A stretch of 64,000 nt of DNA from Raphanus sativus (lineage: Eukaryota > Streptophyta > Magnoliopsida > Brassicales > Brassicaceae). This document shows positions 22,786-37,299 of this stretch, piece after piece (position 1 is the first letter of the stretch; every line of letters begins with the position of its first letter). The notes beneath the pieces were generated by a model. It was not told the DNA's origin. It ran no database searches and worked only from the letters and a program-made list of their open reading frames with translations. The stretch is from assembly GCF_000801105.2 (NCBI RefSeq), contig NC_079514.1:26948293-27012292 (forward strand), in the 5' to 3' direction. Made by a program: the position numbers and the translations under genes.

Positions 22786-25700
22786 ATGAAAGTACTTAGC
22801 TGGAATTGTCGTGGTGCCGGAAGTAAATGGACAATAAGTTATTTGCGGGAAATTTGGTACAAATATAAACCTGATTTTTTATTCTTGGTTGAAACAAAGC
22901 AAGACTTTGGATTTGTGAATGGTTTTCAAACACATTTTGGTTATGATAACTTGGTCACGGTGGATCCGATCGGTAGAAGTGGTGGCTTAGCTCTCTTTTA
23001 TAACAACGAATATCAGGTCAAGGTCCTATATTCTAGTAATTGTATGATCGATGTGGAGGCAGTAATAAAAGGAAAAATTGTTTTTTTAACTTTTGTGTAT
23101 GGTGATCCTGTCCCAAAGTTACGGGAACAAGTGTGGGAGCGGCTGACGAGATATGGGTTAGCAAGGAGTGATCCTTGGTTTATTATTGGAGATTTGAATG
23201 AGATCACAGGAAATCATGAGAAAGAAGGCGGTACTTTGCGAAGTGCAGCTTCTTTCGTTCCATTTAATTATATGATACGAAATTGTGGTTTACTAGAGTT
23301 CCCTGCCAGGGGTAATAAAATGTCATGGCAAGGTAGAAGAGGCAAAGGAAAAGGAACAACGACAATTAGATGCAGGTTGGATCGGGCTCTAGCAAATGAA
23401 GACTGGCATACGCTCTTCCCAGCTTCTTTTACAGAATATTTAGGAATGGTCGGGTCAGACCACCGTCCGGTGGTGGCCTTTCTAGAGGATAAAGTTCAAA
23501 GGAAGAGGGGTCAATTTCGGTTTGATAAAAGATGGATAGGGCAAGATGGACTTATGGAATCTATAGTTATGGGATGGCAGGAAAATAGTGGAGGAGGTGC
23601 AGTAGATATTGTTACAAAAATCAGTAATTGTCGACACGAGGTAGCTAAATGGCGGAAAAATAACCCACCTTATGGGAAGGAAAAGATAGCAGACCTTCAA
23701 AAGGCTTTGGAAAATGTTCAAACAGATGATAACAGAACCCAAGAGGAGATTTTGGAGATCTCGAAAAAATTGCAAGATGCATATAAAAATGAGGAAGATT
23801 ACTGGCAGCAGAAAAGTAGGAATACATGGAATACGGCTGGGGATCGCAGTACTAAATTTTATCATGCTTTAACAAAACAACGGCGTGCTCGGAACAGGAT
23901 TGTGGGACTTTATGATGAAGGGGGAAATTGGATCACAGAGGAACAAGATATTGAGAAGGTAGCTGTAGATTATTTTGAGGATTTATTTACTACTACCTCC
24001 CCATCGGAGTTTGATGATTTTCTCGAAGAGATCACACCAAGCATTACCCATCAGACGAACCAAAGGTTGTTAAACTTGGCAACTGAGGAGGAGGTAAGAC
24101 AGGCTCTATTTATGATGCATCCCGAGAAGGCACCTGGCCCAGATGGAATGACTGCTCTATTTTTTCAGCACTCGTGGCATATCATTAAGAAAGATTTGGT
24201 GGAAATGGTAAATAATTTTCTGGTTTCGGGGGAGATGGATTCCAGGTTAAACATTACTAACATCTGTATGATACCCAAGGCGGAACGACCAACAAAGATG
24301 ACAGAGATACGACCTATAAGTTTGTGTAATGTTGGGTACAAGATCATATCAAAAGTGTTGTGCCAGAGATTGAAGTTTTGTCTTCCAAAACTTATTTCAG
24401 AGACTCAGTCGGCTTTTGTGGCAGGAAGGTTGATTTCAGATAATATACTCATCGCCCAGGAAATGTTTCACGGGCTGAGGACTAATAAAGCTTGCCAGAG
24501 TAAGTTTATGGCTATCAAAACGGATATGAGTAAAGCGTATGATAGAGTTGAGTGGGATTTTATTTAGGCTCTCCTGCATAAAATGGGTTTTGATTCTCAT
24601 TGGATAAAATTGATGATGGGATGTATATCTTCAGTGCAGTATCAGGTATTATTGAATGGTCAACCTCGAGGCCTTATAGTTCCTCATAGGGGTTTACGGC
24701 AAGGGGATCCGTTATCGCCTTATTTATTTATTATGTGTACTGAAGCTTTGATTGCTAATATAAAGAAGGCTGAGAGAGGGAAACAACTACGGGTATGAAA
24801 GTGGCTAGGGCCTGCCCTTCCATTTCGCACTTGCTTTTCGCAGATGATAGTCTTTTTTTCTGCAAGGCGCAGAAGGAAGAGTGCCAAACTATTCTTAGAA
24901 TTCTAAAGGAATATGAAGTGGTTTCAGGGCAACAAATAAACTTCCAAAAGTCATCGATCCAATTTGGTCACAAAATTGAGGAAGCTAGCAGACAGGAGTT
25001 ACGAGACATCTTGGAATACAGAATCTAGGAGGAATGGGATCTTATTTGGGATTACCAGAGAATATTGGTGGATCTAAAGTCCAAGTTTTTGGATTTATAC
25101 AGGAGCGTTTAAATAGCAGGGTGAATGGATGGACTTTCAAGTTCTTTACCAAAGGGGGAAAGGAAGTGATCATAAAATCAGTGATAACGGCTTTGCCGAA
25201 TCATGTGATGTCGTGCTACAGATTACCAAAGGCGACTGCGAAGAAACTCACAGGTGCAGTGGCACAATTTTGGTGGAGCCCAGGAGGAAGCACTAAGGGC
25301 ATGCATTGGAAATCTTGGGACAAGCTAGTTTTAAGTAAGGAGGAAGGAGGTTTGGGATTCAAAGAGCTTACGGATTTTAATACGGCGATGCTTGGCAAGC
25401 AGCTTTGGCGATTGATAGAGAGACCTAATACATTATTTTCACGGGTCTTCAAAGGACGGTACTTTAGGAATGCTTCACCCCTGGAACCGATCCGATCATA
25501 CTCCCCGTCGTATGGCTGGAGGAGTATTGTTTCAGCTAGATCTCTGGTTAGCAAAGGACTAATTAAAAGGGTGGGTACAGGATCTTCCATCTCAGTGTGG
25601 AATGATCCCTGGATCCCATCCACTCGCCCGAGACCAGCAAATAAAAATCTTCACATCACTTACCCGGATTTAACAGTTGATGCCCTCATTGATTCAACTT

Positions 25701-26858
25701 CACGAACGTGGAATCCGCAGGCACTTCGGACTCTAGTGGATCCTCAGGATGTTCAAATTATTGAAAGTATACCTCTGAGTAGGACTAACCTGGAAGATAG
25801 GGATGGATGGCATTTTACAAATAATAGAAAATATACGGTAAAATCAGGTTATCAAGTGGAGAGAGCTTATCCAGATAAGGAGAAACCGTTGACAGTGTAC
25901 GGGCCTACGGTAGATACCCTGAAAGCATACTGTTGGAAAGTTAAGTGTCCACCAAAGATGAGGCATTTCTTGTGGCAATTGATATCAGGATGCATAGCAG
26001 TTAAAAAGAATTTGCAAGCAAGAAGGTTAAAGGGCGATATATGTTGTGATAGATGTGGTGCACCCGAGGAATCAATAAATCATGTGTGTTTTTGAGTGCC
26101 CACCAGCACGCCAGGTATGGGCTCTTTCACGGATCCCTTCAAATCCAGACACTTTCCCCTATCAATCACTTTTTACCAATATGGATTATTTATTTTGGAG
26201 AATTGATCCAAAAGTGGAGAGTTATCAATTTGTTTGGATTCTATGGTACATCTGGAAAGGAAGGAATCTAAAGGTTTTTAGCAACCTTGATGTTGATCCT
26301 AGAGATACATTGAAATTGGCAGAGACAGAATCCGCATTATGGATGGAAGCACAGAATACGAATACTCAGATTCAAGGGAGACAGATTGATGAAATCCTCC
26401 CTGTATCAAGACCAGAGAGATGGTGTTTCACTGATGGTTCATGGAAAGACAAAGAGAAAGCCTCAGGACAAGGTTGGTATAGTACTCTAGAAGGTTTTGA
26501 TAGTTTAATGGGAGCAAGGAATGTCAGAGCGAGTCTCTCTCCCCTTCATGCTGAAGTCGAGGCGCTGATATGGGCAATGGAATGTATGAGAAATTTACGT
26601 CAGTTCAGGGTTACGTTTGCAACGGATTGTTCCCAATTGGTGAAGATGGTTTCGGAACCAGAGGAATGGCCAGCTTTTGCAAGTTATTTGGAAGACATAA
26701 AGACCCTTAAAGACGTTCTCATCAACTCAGAGATAATTCATGTACCACGAACGCAGAATATGCAGGCGGACAAACTAGCACGAAGTGTAAGGATTCAACC
26801 GTCTTTTGTTGTTCACATGGATGCAGAGTTGCCGGCTTGGTTTTCCGAGTCTAGATGA
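22786..26858 (+). pseudogene. LINE ORF2: endonuclease, reverse transcriptase, RNase H; broken
   Basis: The ATG at 22786 starts MKVLSWNCRGAGSKWT, the usual start of plant L1 ORF2. An apurinic-type endonuclease domain follows (WFIIGDLNEI, CRLDRALAN, GSDHRPVV). Next come the reverse transcriptase (about 24100-25000: RPISLCNVGYKIISK, DMSKAYDRVEWDF, RQGDPLSPYLF, LLFADDSLFF), a zf-RVT region (CWKVKCPPKMRHFLW) and a C-terminal RNase H (FTDGSWKD, LHAEVEALIWAM, QADKLAR) ending at the TGA at 26856-26858. Breaks: TAG at 24565-24567, and frameshifts near 24790, 25025 and 26090. The catalytic FADD motif is intact, so the copy looks fairly young but inactive. It is split from its ORF1 by Helitron 1. Confidence 0.9.
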
Positions 26859-26882
26859 GAGTTTTGTTTACGCTGATGACAT

Positions 26883-26897
26883 AAAAAAAAAAAAAAA
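26883..26897 (+). other. Poly-A tail of the LINE
   Basis: Fifteen A follow GACAT, 24 bases behind the ORF2 stop, marking the 3' end of the LINE. Confidence 0.8.
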
Positions 26898-26983
26898 CAG
26901 AATAAACATGATCTGTTTCTGATTAACTCTTAGAACATTGACAAGATTTTACATATCTTCCAAGTATATGTATCAACACATAT

Positions 26984-27540
26984 TACAGTAGAATCTCTAT
27001 AAATTAATAATCAGTAATTTAATAATTTCTACAAATTAATAAATTTTATCGATTTCAATTTGGGGCAATGTAAAATATAACATAAATTGATAAAATAAAA
27101 AGATAATAATATTTTTTAAAATTCTTATGTAAATATATAGTCCCATTAAAATCGTAAATTAATAATCTATCTATATATTTGTTATATAAGTACAAACTAA
27201 ACATTATGTTGTTGGTTTTATATTCACAATGAAAACAACTTTATTTTCTTAGAATTTCAATTTTTTATAATATTTAATAAATTTATGTCGAAAACTACAC
27301 AACAGTTCTATGAAACATAAAAATACATACCAAATAAGATAGTAAAACAATATAAAAATCAAATTTTTTAAATTTAAATAATGTATATACGGTAAAAACA
27401 AATATTTTCTTATTATATAAACAAAAATATTTAAAATAATTTGAAAATCATAAAAAGGGAAACTTTTGTAAATTAATATTTTTATAAATTAATAAAATTT
27501 TAAAATCCCAACATTATTAATTTATAGAGATTCTACTGTA
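26984..27540. mobile_element. MITE, 557 bp, with 28-bp perfect terminal inverted repeats
   Basis: The left end (26984-27011) starts TACAGTAGAATCTCTATAAA, and the right end (27513-27540) is its exact inverse over 28 bases. The interior is extremely AT-rich and non-coding. A 13-base string TATGTATCAACAC lies just outside both ends (26967-26979 and 27543-27555) and may be part of a target duplication. It lies 345 bp before the first GLN2 splice donor, in the gene's upstream region. A diverged relative is in GLN2 intron 4. The superfamily was not determined. Confidence 0.8.
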
Positions 27541-28316
27541 TCTATGTATCAACACGTGTGTACTTACAAGATTTGATACATTGTAGTATTGAAGTTGAGA
27601 GGCCGAAAGGACACCCTTATCTGCAGAGCGTTTACCAAAAAACAAAAACAAAACTGAAACTCAAATTTGCGCCACTCGTAGAGCACACCCCTATCTCTTT
27701 TGCAAAAGCCAATTTCACTATATCCCTTCTTTTAAAAGAAAAATATATTCTATTTTTTATTTATTTTAGGAAAGCATATTATAATTCTAAGGCTTCTCTT
27801 TCATATTTGTCAACTCTTCCTTTGCCATTTGTTGCAAACACTCAAGTCTTCTGAAATCAGACTTAGAGTCTTCTTCAAGTTCCAGGTACTTCTCTGTTCT
27901 TATTACTTCTTTCCTGCATTTGATCCGATCTTGTTACTGGATTTAGAAACCTATCTGTTTCTGGTAAGAGAATCTTTTAAACATGTAATGTAATAAAAAG
28001 TTGAACTCTGTCATTCTTTGCTGATTTGCTTCTAAAAAGGTGGATTACAGTAGATCTCGGGTCCACCACTTACTAATTAATATACAATTCTCTTCTTTTT
28101 GAGTTAATATCAACAAGGATCGTCACACCTTTTGGTATTTTAAGTGAATCTCTTTGTCTTTTCTCTTTGACTTAATGCATTTTGGTTACTTTCTAATCAC
28201 CTTTTAGTGAGTTTGATCAGTGTTGGTCAAGAATCTTGATCCCATTTTAGTCTAATTATATAAAGTTGTAGAATCTTGATTTGGGTTTAGATTTTTGATT
28301 TTGAACAGGGATCCAA
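27541..28316 (+). promoter_or_regulatory. GLN2 upstream region, 5' UTR and 5' UTR intron
   Basis: Before the GLN2 ATG there is a good 5' UTR intron: donor CCAG|GTACTT at 27885/27886, acceptor TTGAACAG|GG at 28308/28309. The transcript therefore probably starts within about 27750-27870, a CT-rich, TATA-poor stretch. A 5' UTR intron is plausible for plant GS2 genes. The available promoter is short, because the MITE ends at 27540. Confidence 0.55.
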
Positions 28317-31017
<2,701 letters not shown>

Positions 31018-31239
31018 TTTATTCCTGAACACGCATGTCTATTTATGTGATCTTCCCGGGATCATAAATGTTGTTTAGCACACTGGTTCGGATTAAGACA
31101 TTCTTATCTTCTTTTTTTTTTCATTTGCACTGTTGAAAAAACCAGAATTTCATTGGGAATGTTCACCCTTTTCTATTGGTTATTTATGATCTAACTGTAA
31201 GATCTTGTCCTAATGTCATCATGGCTAATGTGATTTTAT
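31018..31239 (+). other. GLN2 3' UTR and downstream spacer
   Basis: T-rich sequence after the GLN2 stop with no other gene. The GLN2 poly-A site is probably within the first 200 bases, but no single signal stands out. Confidence 0.45.
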
Positions 31240-31368
31240 ATATGGCTTCGAGTAAACCAGTCGGGTTCCTTCACCCAATCTCACTTCAATCACAAGTACG
31301 TCAGAAGTGTCCATGGATTTCATTGAAGGCTTTCCAAAATCTGAAGAGGCAAATGTGTTACTTGTGGC
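31240..31368 (+). pseudogene. Ty3/gypsy integrase relic, continued at 33440-33475
   Basis: On the plus strand 31313-31368 reads MDFIEGFPKSEEANVLLV and, with the hAT element and one TSD copy removed, continues AIDHLRKY at 33440. MDFIEGLPKS...VVDRLSKY is the conserved start of the gypsy integrase core (first catalytic Asp in MDF). Upstream, PVGFLHPISLQSQV matches the usual region before it, in another frame. Only a short piece of the original element remains. Confidence 0.6.
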
Positions 31369-33431
31369 TAGGGATGTTGTGATGGGCAAAATTACCCAGC
31401 CCGGCCCGAACCCGAAATGAACCCGCCCAAAAAATACCATAAACTAAAAAACCCGAACAAAACCCGGTGTCATTAGGGTAACCCGCGAAAAACCCGAAAA
31501 GTATAGGGTTACCCACGGGACCCGTGAAAAACCCTGTTTCTATTTTTTTTTTTCAGTTTTGTGGGTTTAGTTAAAGCTTTATAGTTTTAATTTTTTTTGT
31601 ATTGAATATTTAATTTTTAATCATGTTTTGAGCTTTATAGTTTTAAATTTATTTTTTTGTATTGAATTTTTAATTTTTAATCATGTTTTGAGCTTTATAG
31701 TTTGATCATCAAGTTTTTATCCTCTTTTTATTTTTAATTTGCTCGTAAACAACAAGTTTATGTAAGAGTTTGAGAAATGAACACTAAGAAAAAGGAGATC
31801 CTGACATCAAGTTTTAGGGTAATAAAATAAAAAGTATTCCTACAAGCAAAAGCATCTCTAGAGAAGTCATACAAAGCTTCAGCAACTAAATAAAAAAATC
31901 TAACGATAGAAGAAGAATCATAAGTTCATAACCCATGATGCTTCAGTGCGTCCATGCAGTTTCTCCCTGCTTCATAATATCAACTACACACAACAACAAC
32001 AATAAAAATGAATTAATCCAAACAGTAATCAACAAGGACTCCACAGTAACAAAGATTCAACAAGATGACACATAGTTACTTCGTTCTCTAACATGCTTCT
32101 TTCACTATGATAGTACCAACTTAAAGAAACAGATTCAAAATCACCCAAGACCTTTTAACTCATTCCAGAACTACTTGTTGTGGTTGTAGCTTCATTGTCT
32201 TCATCAAAATAATCTTCAATATCACCTGAATTTTTAAAATATAATATGTAGTTACATAGAAGGTTATATATGAAACAAGAAAATACAAGTTCAAAACTAA
32301 AAATTTACCTTCAAATTCAGCAAAGCCTCTTAACCAGTTTCTAGTACAAAGCAACGCTTGAACATTTTTTGGAAGAAGACGGTTTCAGTAAGGACTTATC
32401 ACCCGCCCTCCAATGCTAAATGCTGATTCTGATGCCACAGTTGTGATTGGAATGCTGAGCATATTTGAAAGGCTGATCATGGTAAATAATGATCTCACTG
32501 ATCATAGCACGATCTACTTTGTGATCATACTCAGGTTCATCACTTGAGCCAGGAGGCTTTTTTGGACAGATTCCCAAATGGCGTTTCAAAGAAGATGTTC
32601 CTGAGGCTGATTCAGATACTAGCTTCTTGTTACAATGAATGCACTGACTCCTTCTCTTCCCATCTGCCTCTACTCCTACAGGGACAAACTCTTCCCAGAC
32701 ACTAGATCTTGCTCGCTTTGAATGACTCAGAGTTTCAGCTGCTTGAGTAGGATGAGTTTCACTTTGTGCTTCATCCTCATCATCAATCTCCATCCGCTCA
32801 TTCTCAGCATTAAGAACTGCTATTGTTTCAAGTGTCTGTGAATCCATTCTGCAAAACCAGTAAACAATCACAAAATTTAAGTTATTATTGAATAAAAAAG
32901 TTACAGAGGAATAGAGGATAGACCCAAATCACAATCACAAAACTTAGGAACGTCAATAATTATATAAATCTTTTTACCTTGTCTTTTGTTGTCTACCAAG
33001 GTCAAAGACTCAGAGAAGCTCGTTGAGTCGTTTCCACGGCTCGCTACGCAGAATCGCTAAGAAGAAAGGGAATGAAGATTCTCCTCTTTGGCTCTATGAA
33101 TCGTGATTTTGCAGAGTAGAGAACATACACACTGATTTTGAGATCTGAGATTTGTGACTGGCCACGGGACAAACAAAAAAAATTAGGGTAAAGAGAAGAA
33201 ACTAATAATACGATGTCGACAATGTCGTTTTATTTACTTAAACTTTTTTAAAAAAAAAACCCATCGGGTATCCGAAACCCGATAGGGTAAACCCGAACGG
33301 GTAGTTTACAGACCAAGACCCGCCCAAATAAAACCCGCGAATTTTGAACAGTAATAACTCGGGTTTTGGGCTTAAAATTTTAGTAGGGTTTTGGGTACCC
33401 AGCGGGTAATTACCCATTGTTAACATCCCTA
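31369..33431 (-). mobile_element. hAT transposon, internally deleted, 2063 bp, 8-bp TSD
   Basis: Terminal inverted repeats start TAGGGATGTT at both ends and are imperfect for about 30 bases. The 8-base duplication CTTGTGGC flanks the element (31361-31368 and 33432-33439). CCCGAACCCG-type subterminal motifs are frequent near both ends. The coding remnant is on the minus strand. TIR, TSD length and BED/dimerisation domains agree on hAT. Confidence 0.9.
32160..32871 (-). pseudogene. hAT transposase remnant: BED zinc finger joined to C-terminal dimerisation domain
   Basis: From about 32847 (MDSQTLETIAVLNAENERME) the frame encodes an acidic N-terminus and a BED-type zinc finger, CIHCNKKLVSESASG...LKRHLGIC. 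It then runs to IIYHDQPFKYA near 32465. Immediately after, in another frame, is the hAT dimerisation domain: TTVASESAFSIGGRVISPY, a TGA where Trp is expected, NRLLPKNVQALLCTRNWLRG, and after a short gap an acidic tail ending near 32160. The whole catalytic middle, including the DDE residues, is missing. The element cannot make an active transposase but keeps its ends. Confidence 0.85.
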
Positions 33432-33475
33432 CTTGTGGCCATAGATCATCTGAGAAAGTATCTTCTTTCCTTTCT

Positions 33476-34899
33476 ATTTGTATTTTTCCTCCTTTCAACC
33501 TTACCTTTTATCTGATTTTTCACACTTTTATCTTTTCGTTTAGCGAATGGCACGTTGGTATTATCATTTGGTCCAGATTTTGGTTTTCATATGAATTGAA
33601 TTTTCTTTCAATTTACGCATAACTTATATCGTTAGATCTAGAAATAATTGATAGATCATTTTATCTTGTCGGAAACTAACTTGGCATTTATGATTAGCCA
33701 TTTTTACTCAACACTGGACGTGGTAAACAAGACCAAAGGGATTTAAGGACAAGAAGATGGGCTGCTCGGCTATAAAATCACAAATTTCTCACGGTTAAGG
33801 CTGAGTAGAGAAAAGATGGTGTCTTGCTTGTTGCTACTTGCGAGGAGGAAGGCAAAGAGGATGTTCATCGTCCCTGTTTGAGAGGAGAAAATGAGACAAA
33901 GGCTTCTCTGTTATTATTTGCGAGGAAAAGCGAATACCGAGCAGCCTACTCATCATCATTTCGTGGAGAGGCTTGGTCGAATAGGTCGCAGATAACTACA
34001 AGGAGAATCACATGAGAATGTCCTGGTCGCAGCTAACTACGAGGAGACAGAGAAGAGACCTGGTCACAAATGACTGCGAAGAGATGCTTCGGAGAGCATG
34101 TTAATCAAATATAACTTTGAGGAAGGGAGAGACAGTGGCCTGGTCGCAGTTATTTGCGAGGTGGAAATATAGGGAGTGTCTTAGTTGCAGTTAACTACAA
34201 GGAGAAGCTTGGGAGAGACCATGGTTGCATCTAACTGCAAAGAGGAGTTTGTTAAGAAGCCACCTTCGTATGGGTTTGGTCGACATTAAGATGGTTAATT
34301 TCAGTCAAAATCGCTTTGTATGATTTTTTGTTAGTTATACGAAGATTTTCCGTTAAACTTTGCTCAGTTTGGTTTTACAAAGTTTTGTTTCATAAAACTC
34401 TGTTTAAGTTTGTTGAACATATGAAAACTGTTTTGTAGAACTTTATTCAATATGGTTTTAGGAAGATCATTTCATAAAACTTTGTTAGTAAGAATATTGT
34501 TTCTTTATGTTTCTATTTTTTTAGTAAAATGGTTTCATATAACTCTTGTTTGCATGAAACCTGTTTCGTTAAATCTTTCGGATAAAGTTACACAAATCTT
34601 TTATTTTTTTGTATAAATTTGATCTTTAATTAATGAAATAATTCAACTTTGACACGGTATATATGCACTTATTATCTCAACACTCATCTCTTATGTCCTA
34701 CCCATACTCATATTTGATTTAGATTCTTTGTCATACAATTCATAATCCTGATATTCTTCTTGTTCTTCGTAAGTGTACTCTCCAATTGTTTAACTTATTC
34801 TTTTCAATCATAAGTTCTTTTTCTATTTTTACCACTTCTTATCGCAATGAAAATCTTTCTATCACCATACTCAAATTCTCATTTCTGGTCTTCACCCAA
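33476..34899. other. Unassigned AT-rich DNA with a degenerate repeat
   Basis: No gene recognised. About 33815-34250 holds a degenerate repeated motif of the type GGTCGCAG(C/T)TAACTACGAGGAG, seen six or more times at irregular 50-75-base spacing. The small frame at 33824-34015 lies in it and has no domain. The rest is T-rich, with CATAAAACT...GTTT-like repeats near 34370-34570. Confidence 0.5.
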
Positions 34900-36040
34900 T
34901 CATCATACATCAACTTGAACTCTACTTGAACATCTACGTCTTGATCATTTTTTTGATTTTATTGATTTTATTAGAACAAAATATTGTCTCCTCCAACATC
35001 TGTATCAGATTCACAATCTATTTTTTCTTTATGATCCACAACTATATGCAAATGCATAAATTTTGATGCACCATATTGTTATACGTTGCATTCTTACTAT
35101 AAGTTATGCCTTATTTTTTATTTTTAAAATGTTGCAGATTTGTTTTGGTGTCCATATCAGCTACATCAGCTATCAACATTTTTTTTTGATATTTATACAT
35201 TTAAACTTGATATGTCCTAACCCCTGATATTCATGGCACTGGATTTTACTTTTAACTCCTTCCTTGTTTTTGTACACACTACACACTACGATCATGTACA
35301 AACCATTTTACATGCTTCTTCATATCTTTTTAAGGTGTTTGTCAAACATATTCACGAGTGACCTCATATATTCCTCTAAGCTTTTAGCCTCAGCTGGTCA
35401 TCACTCACAGTCAGATCTAACATGTTAGGATTCTCTAAAACAATTTCTCTGTCCTTCAAATCCATTTCATATGCATGTAGTATCTCTATTATTTCTTTGA
35501 AAGATGTCTCATCCATGTTAATATTAATCCCTCTAGCTGTCTTTTTGGATTCAAATATTTTTGGTAGACATCACACCAGTTCTTGACTAGCCTTTTGTAT
35601 TAGTATATTTTCCAATAATTTATGCTTCATTAGCAATTCAACATATTTTAGAACTAAAGTTTGTAGTGATCTCATTCTCATCCATTATGAGGGTTTTGAA
35701 TTTGGAGACAAACCTATTAAAAATTATTGATGTCTTCATACTTATGGTTCAGTCAAACATCATTTGAAATTTAATCCATGTCTCTTCAGTTGATATGCTC
35801 CCTTGAACTGATTCTTGTTAACTAAAGTGAAACAGTAGACAATGATTTTTGATTTTACATTGACATATTCTTCTCGTTCTTTGTTCATTTAGCATTTGGT
35901 TTGATGACAATGAAGCCATCAATTTCTTTAGTGGTTGGGATTTCATATATGTCTTTTATTGCTGTTCCAAACATTTTAATTGATACCTATTATGATTGTC
36001 TTCATACTGATCCTTCAAATATCCATAGCTATCAGTGTCC
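34900..36040 (-). pseudogene. Ty1/copia gag relic (UBN2-type)
   Basis: On the minus strand, across stops and shifts, fragments follow the order of a plant copia gag. Near 35930-35830 a segment like NE(R)...SK(A)RIIVYCF occurs. Near 35800-35640 are ETWIKFQMMFD and FKTLIMDENEITTNF...IANEA, and near 35470 are FKEIIEILHAYEMDLKD. A zinc-knuckle-like IQCHEYQGLGHIKFKC (one Cys changed to Tyr) lies near 35240-35180, and DHKEKIDCESDTD near 35030. The order matches UBN2/gag-polypeptide families followed by a CCHC knuckle. It is heavily decayed and no protease or RT was seen. Confidence 0.5.
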
Positions 36041-36504
36041 CACTTATTTCTGAAATGAAACCAATATTCATAGTGCATCATCCATATATCTTTTCCTCAA
36101 GGATCCTTACCTGTGTGTTGAATCAAAATATTTACTGGTATATTCTGATACCAATTAAAAATCCAATGATAGATAAAATACAAGAATTATCTAACCTTGA
36201 CACACCAAATTTTACCTTTATTAGGAATCTTTAAGATGTTTATGATAATATTAACTGAATTTACACACAACATACAACACACCATAGGTTTTGAACAAAC
36301 AATCTCTATCCTAACACCAAATCTATAAAACACATCATATTTCAACACATCACTTGTCTTTCTACCACTGAAAGAAAATAACAACTTATTTCTTTCAATA
36401 GACTAACCATAACTATTTTCTCCCGATAGGCTTATCTTAAGTTCACATGCTTCTCATGTATATATATATATATATATATCATTAATATGCTTGTAATAGC
36501 TAAA

Positions 36505-36715
36505 CTGAAATAATATACAATGATTCTGGTTTTACTTTTACATATTCTTCTCATTCTTTGTTCATTTAGCATTTGGTTTGATGACAATAAATTGAAGCCG
36601 TCAATTGCTTTAGTGGTTGTAATTTCATGTCTTTTATTGCATGTCCCTAAACGATAGCTATTATCATTATCTTCATACTGAAACATTCAAATATTCATAG
36701 CTAAAAAAATTGAAA
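36505..36715. repeat. About 200-bp duplication of 35828-36038 (copia relic)
   Basis: The string ATATTCTTCTC(A/G)TTCTTTG followed by TTCATTTAGCATTTGGTTTG and about 150 more bases matches 35828-36038 with scattered differences. Both copies lie left of the Helitron 2 end. A TA microsatellite (36458-36478) lies just before this copy. Confidence 0.75.
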
Positions 36716-36754
36716 AGAACAAAAATTACAATTTATATTGCTTTTTAATGACCA

Positions 36755-36784
36755 CTAGACCATGACCCGTCCGACCGGGCGGGT
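36755..36784 (-). other. Helitron 2 3' terminus: hairpin plus CTAG
   Basis: Minus-strand stem ACCCGCCC (36784-36777), loop GGTC, stem GGACGGGT (36772-36765) with one wobble pair, then ten bases CATGGTCTAG. Stem position, loop size and 10-base spacing equal those of Helitron 1. Confidence 0.85.
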
Positions 36785-37299
36785 ATTTATTTTCTTTTTT
36801 AATTTTTGTATTTATTCTAAATGATGTATTTTGTAATAGTTACTTGTGATACAATGAGTTGTTCTTGAGTTTTTAAAAACAATCAAATGTGTGTAAAATA
36901 TTTTTTATTATGTAAAGAAAGGTTAAACTGAATAATGATAGATTATATACAAAATTTATAAATCAATTTAGTTAATTTTAAATACTGTATGTTGAAAAAA
37001 TTACTTTGAGTTAGTAAGATATATGATATAGATAAATTAACATATATTTTGTAACATCAATTTACTTATCTATCTTCTATGGATATCTATCTTCTATGGA
37101 AAGATAACATATTAAAATGTTGGTTTAAGATTTATAAAGAATTAATAATAGAGATGTACAAAAAAAAATATATAGATACATTAGAAAGGGCTTTAATAAA
37201 TTGGCCCATATCTATATAGATACATATATAGTTAACTAATATTTTCGAAATTGGCCCATATTTATATAAGCCCATCTGTAACTGTTTTTTTCCGGGAAA

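Larger units (their letters stand above)
22621..26897 (+). mobile_element. LINE (L1-type), right part with ORF2 and poly-A
   Basis: This continues the LINE whose ORF1 tail is at 8912-9685. It holds the end of the inter-ORF spacer, ORF2 (22786-26858), a short 3' tail of about 25 bases and a run of 15 A at 26883-26897. No target-site duplication was found by eye. Confidence 0.8.

Noticed and set aside
8760..26940. Target-site duplication for the LINE
   Set aside because: I compared the sequence after the poly-A (AGAATAAACATGATCTG) with 8760-8912 and found no convincing match, so the 5' border is left open.
31225..31440. Minus frame over the integrase relic
   Set aside because: It is antisense to the plus-strand integrase reading and runs into the hAT end.
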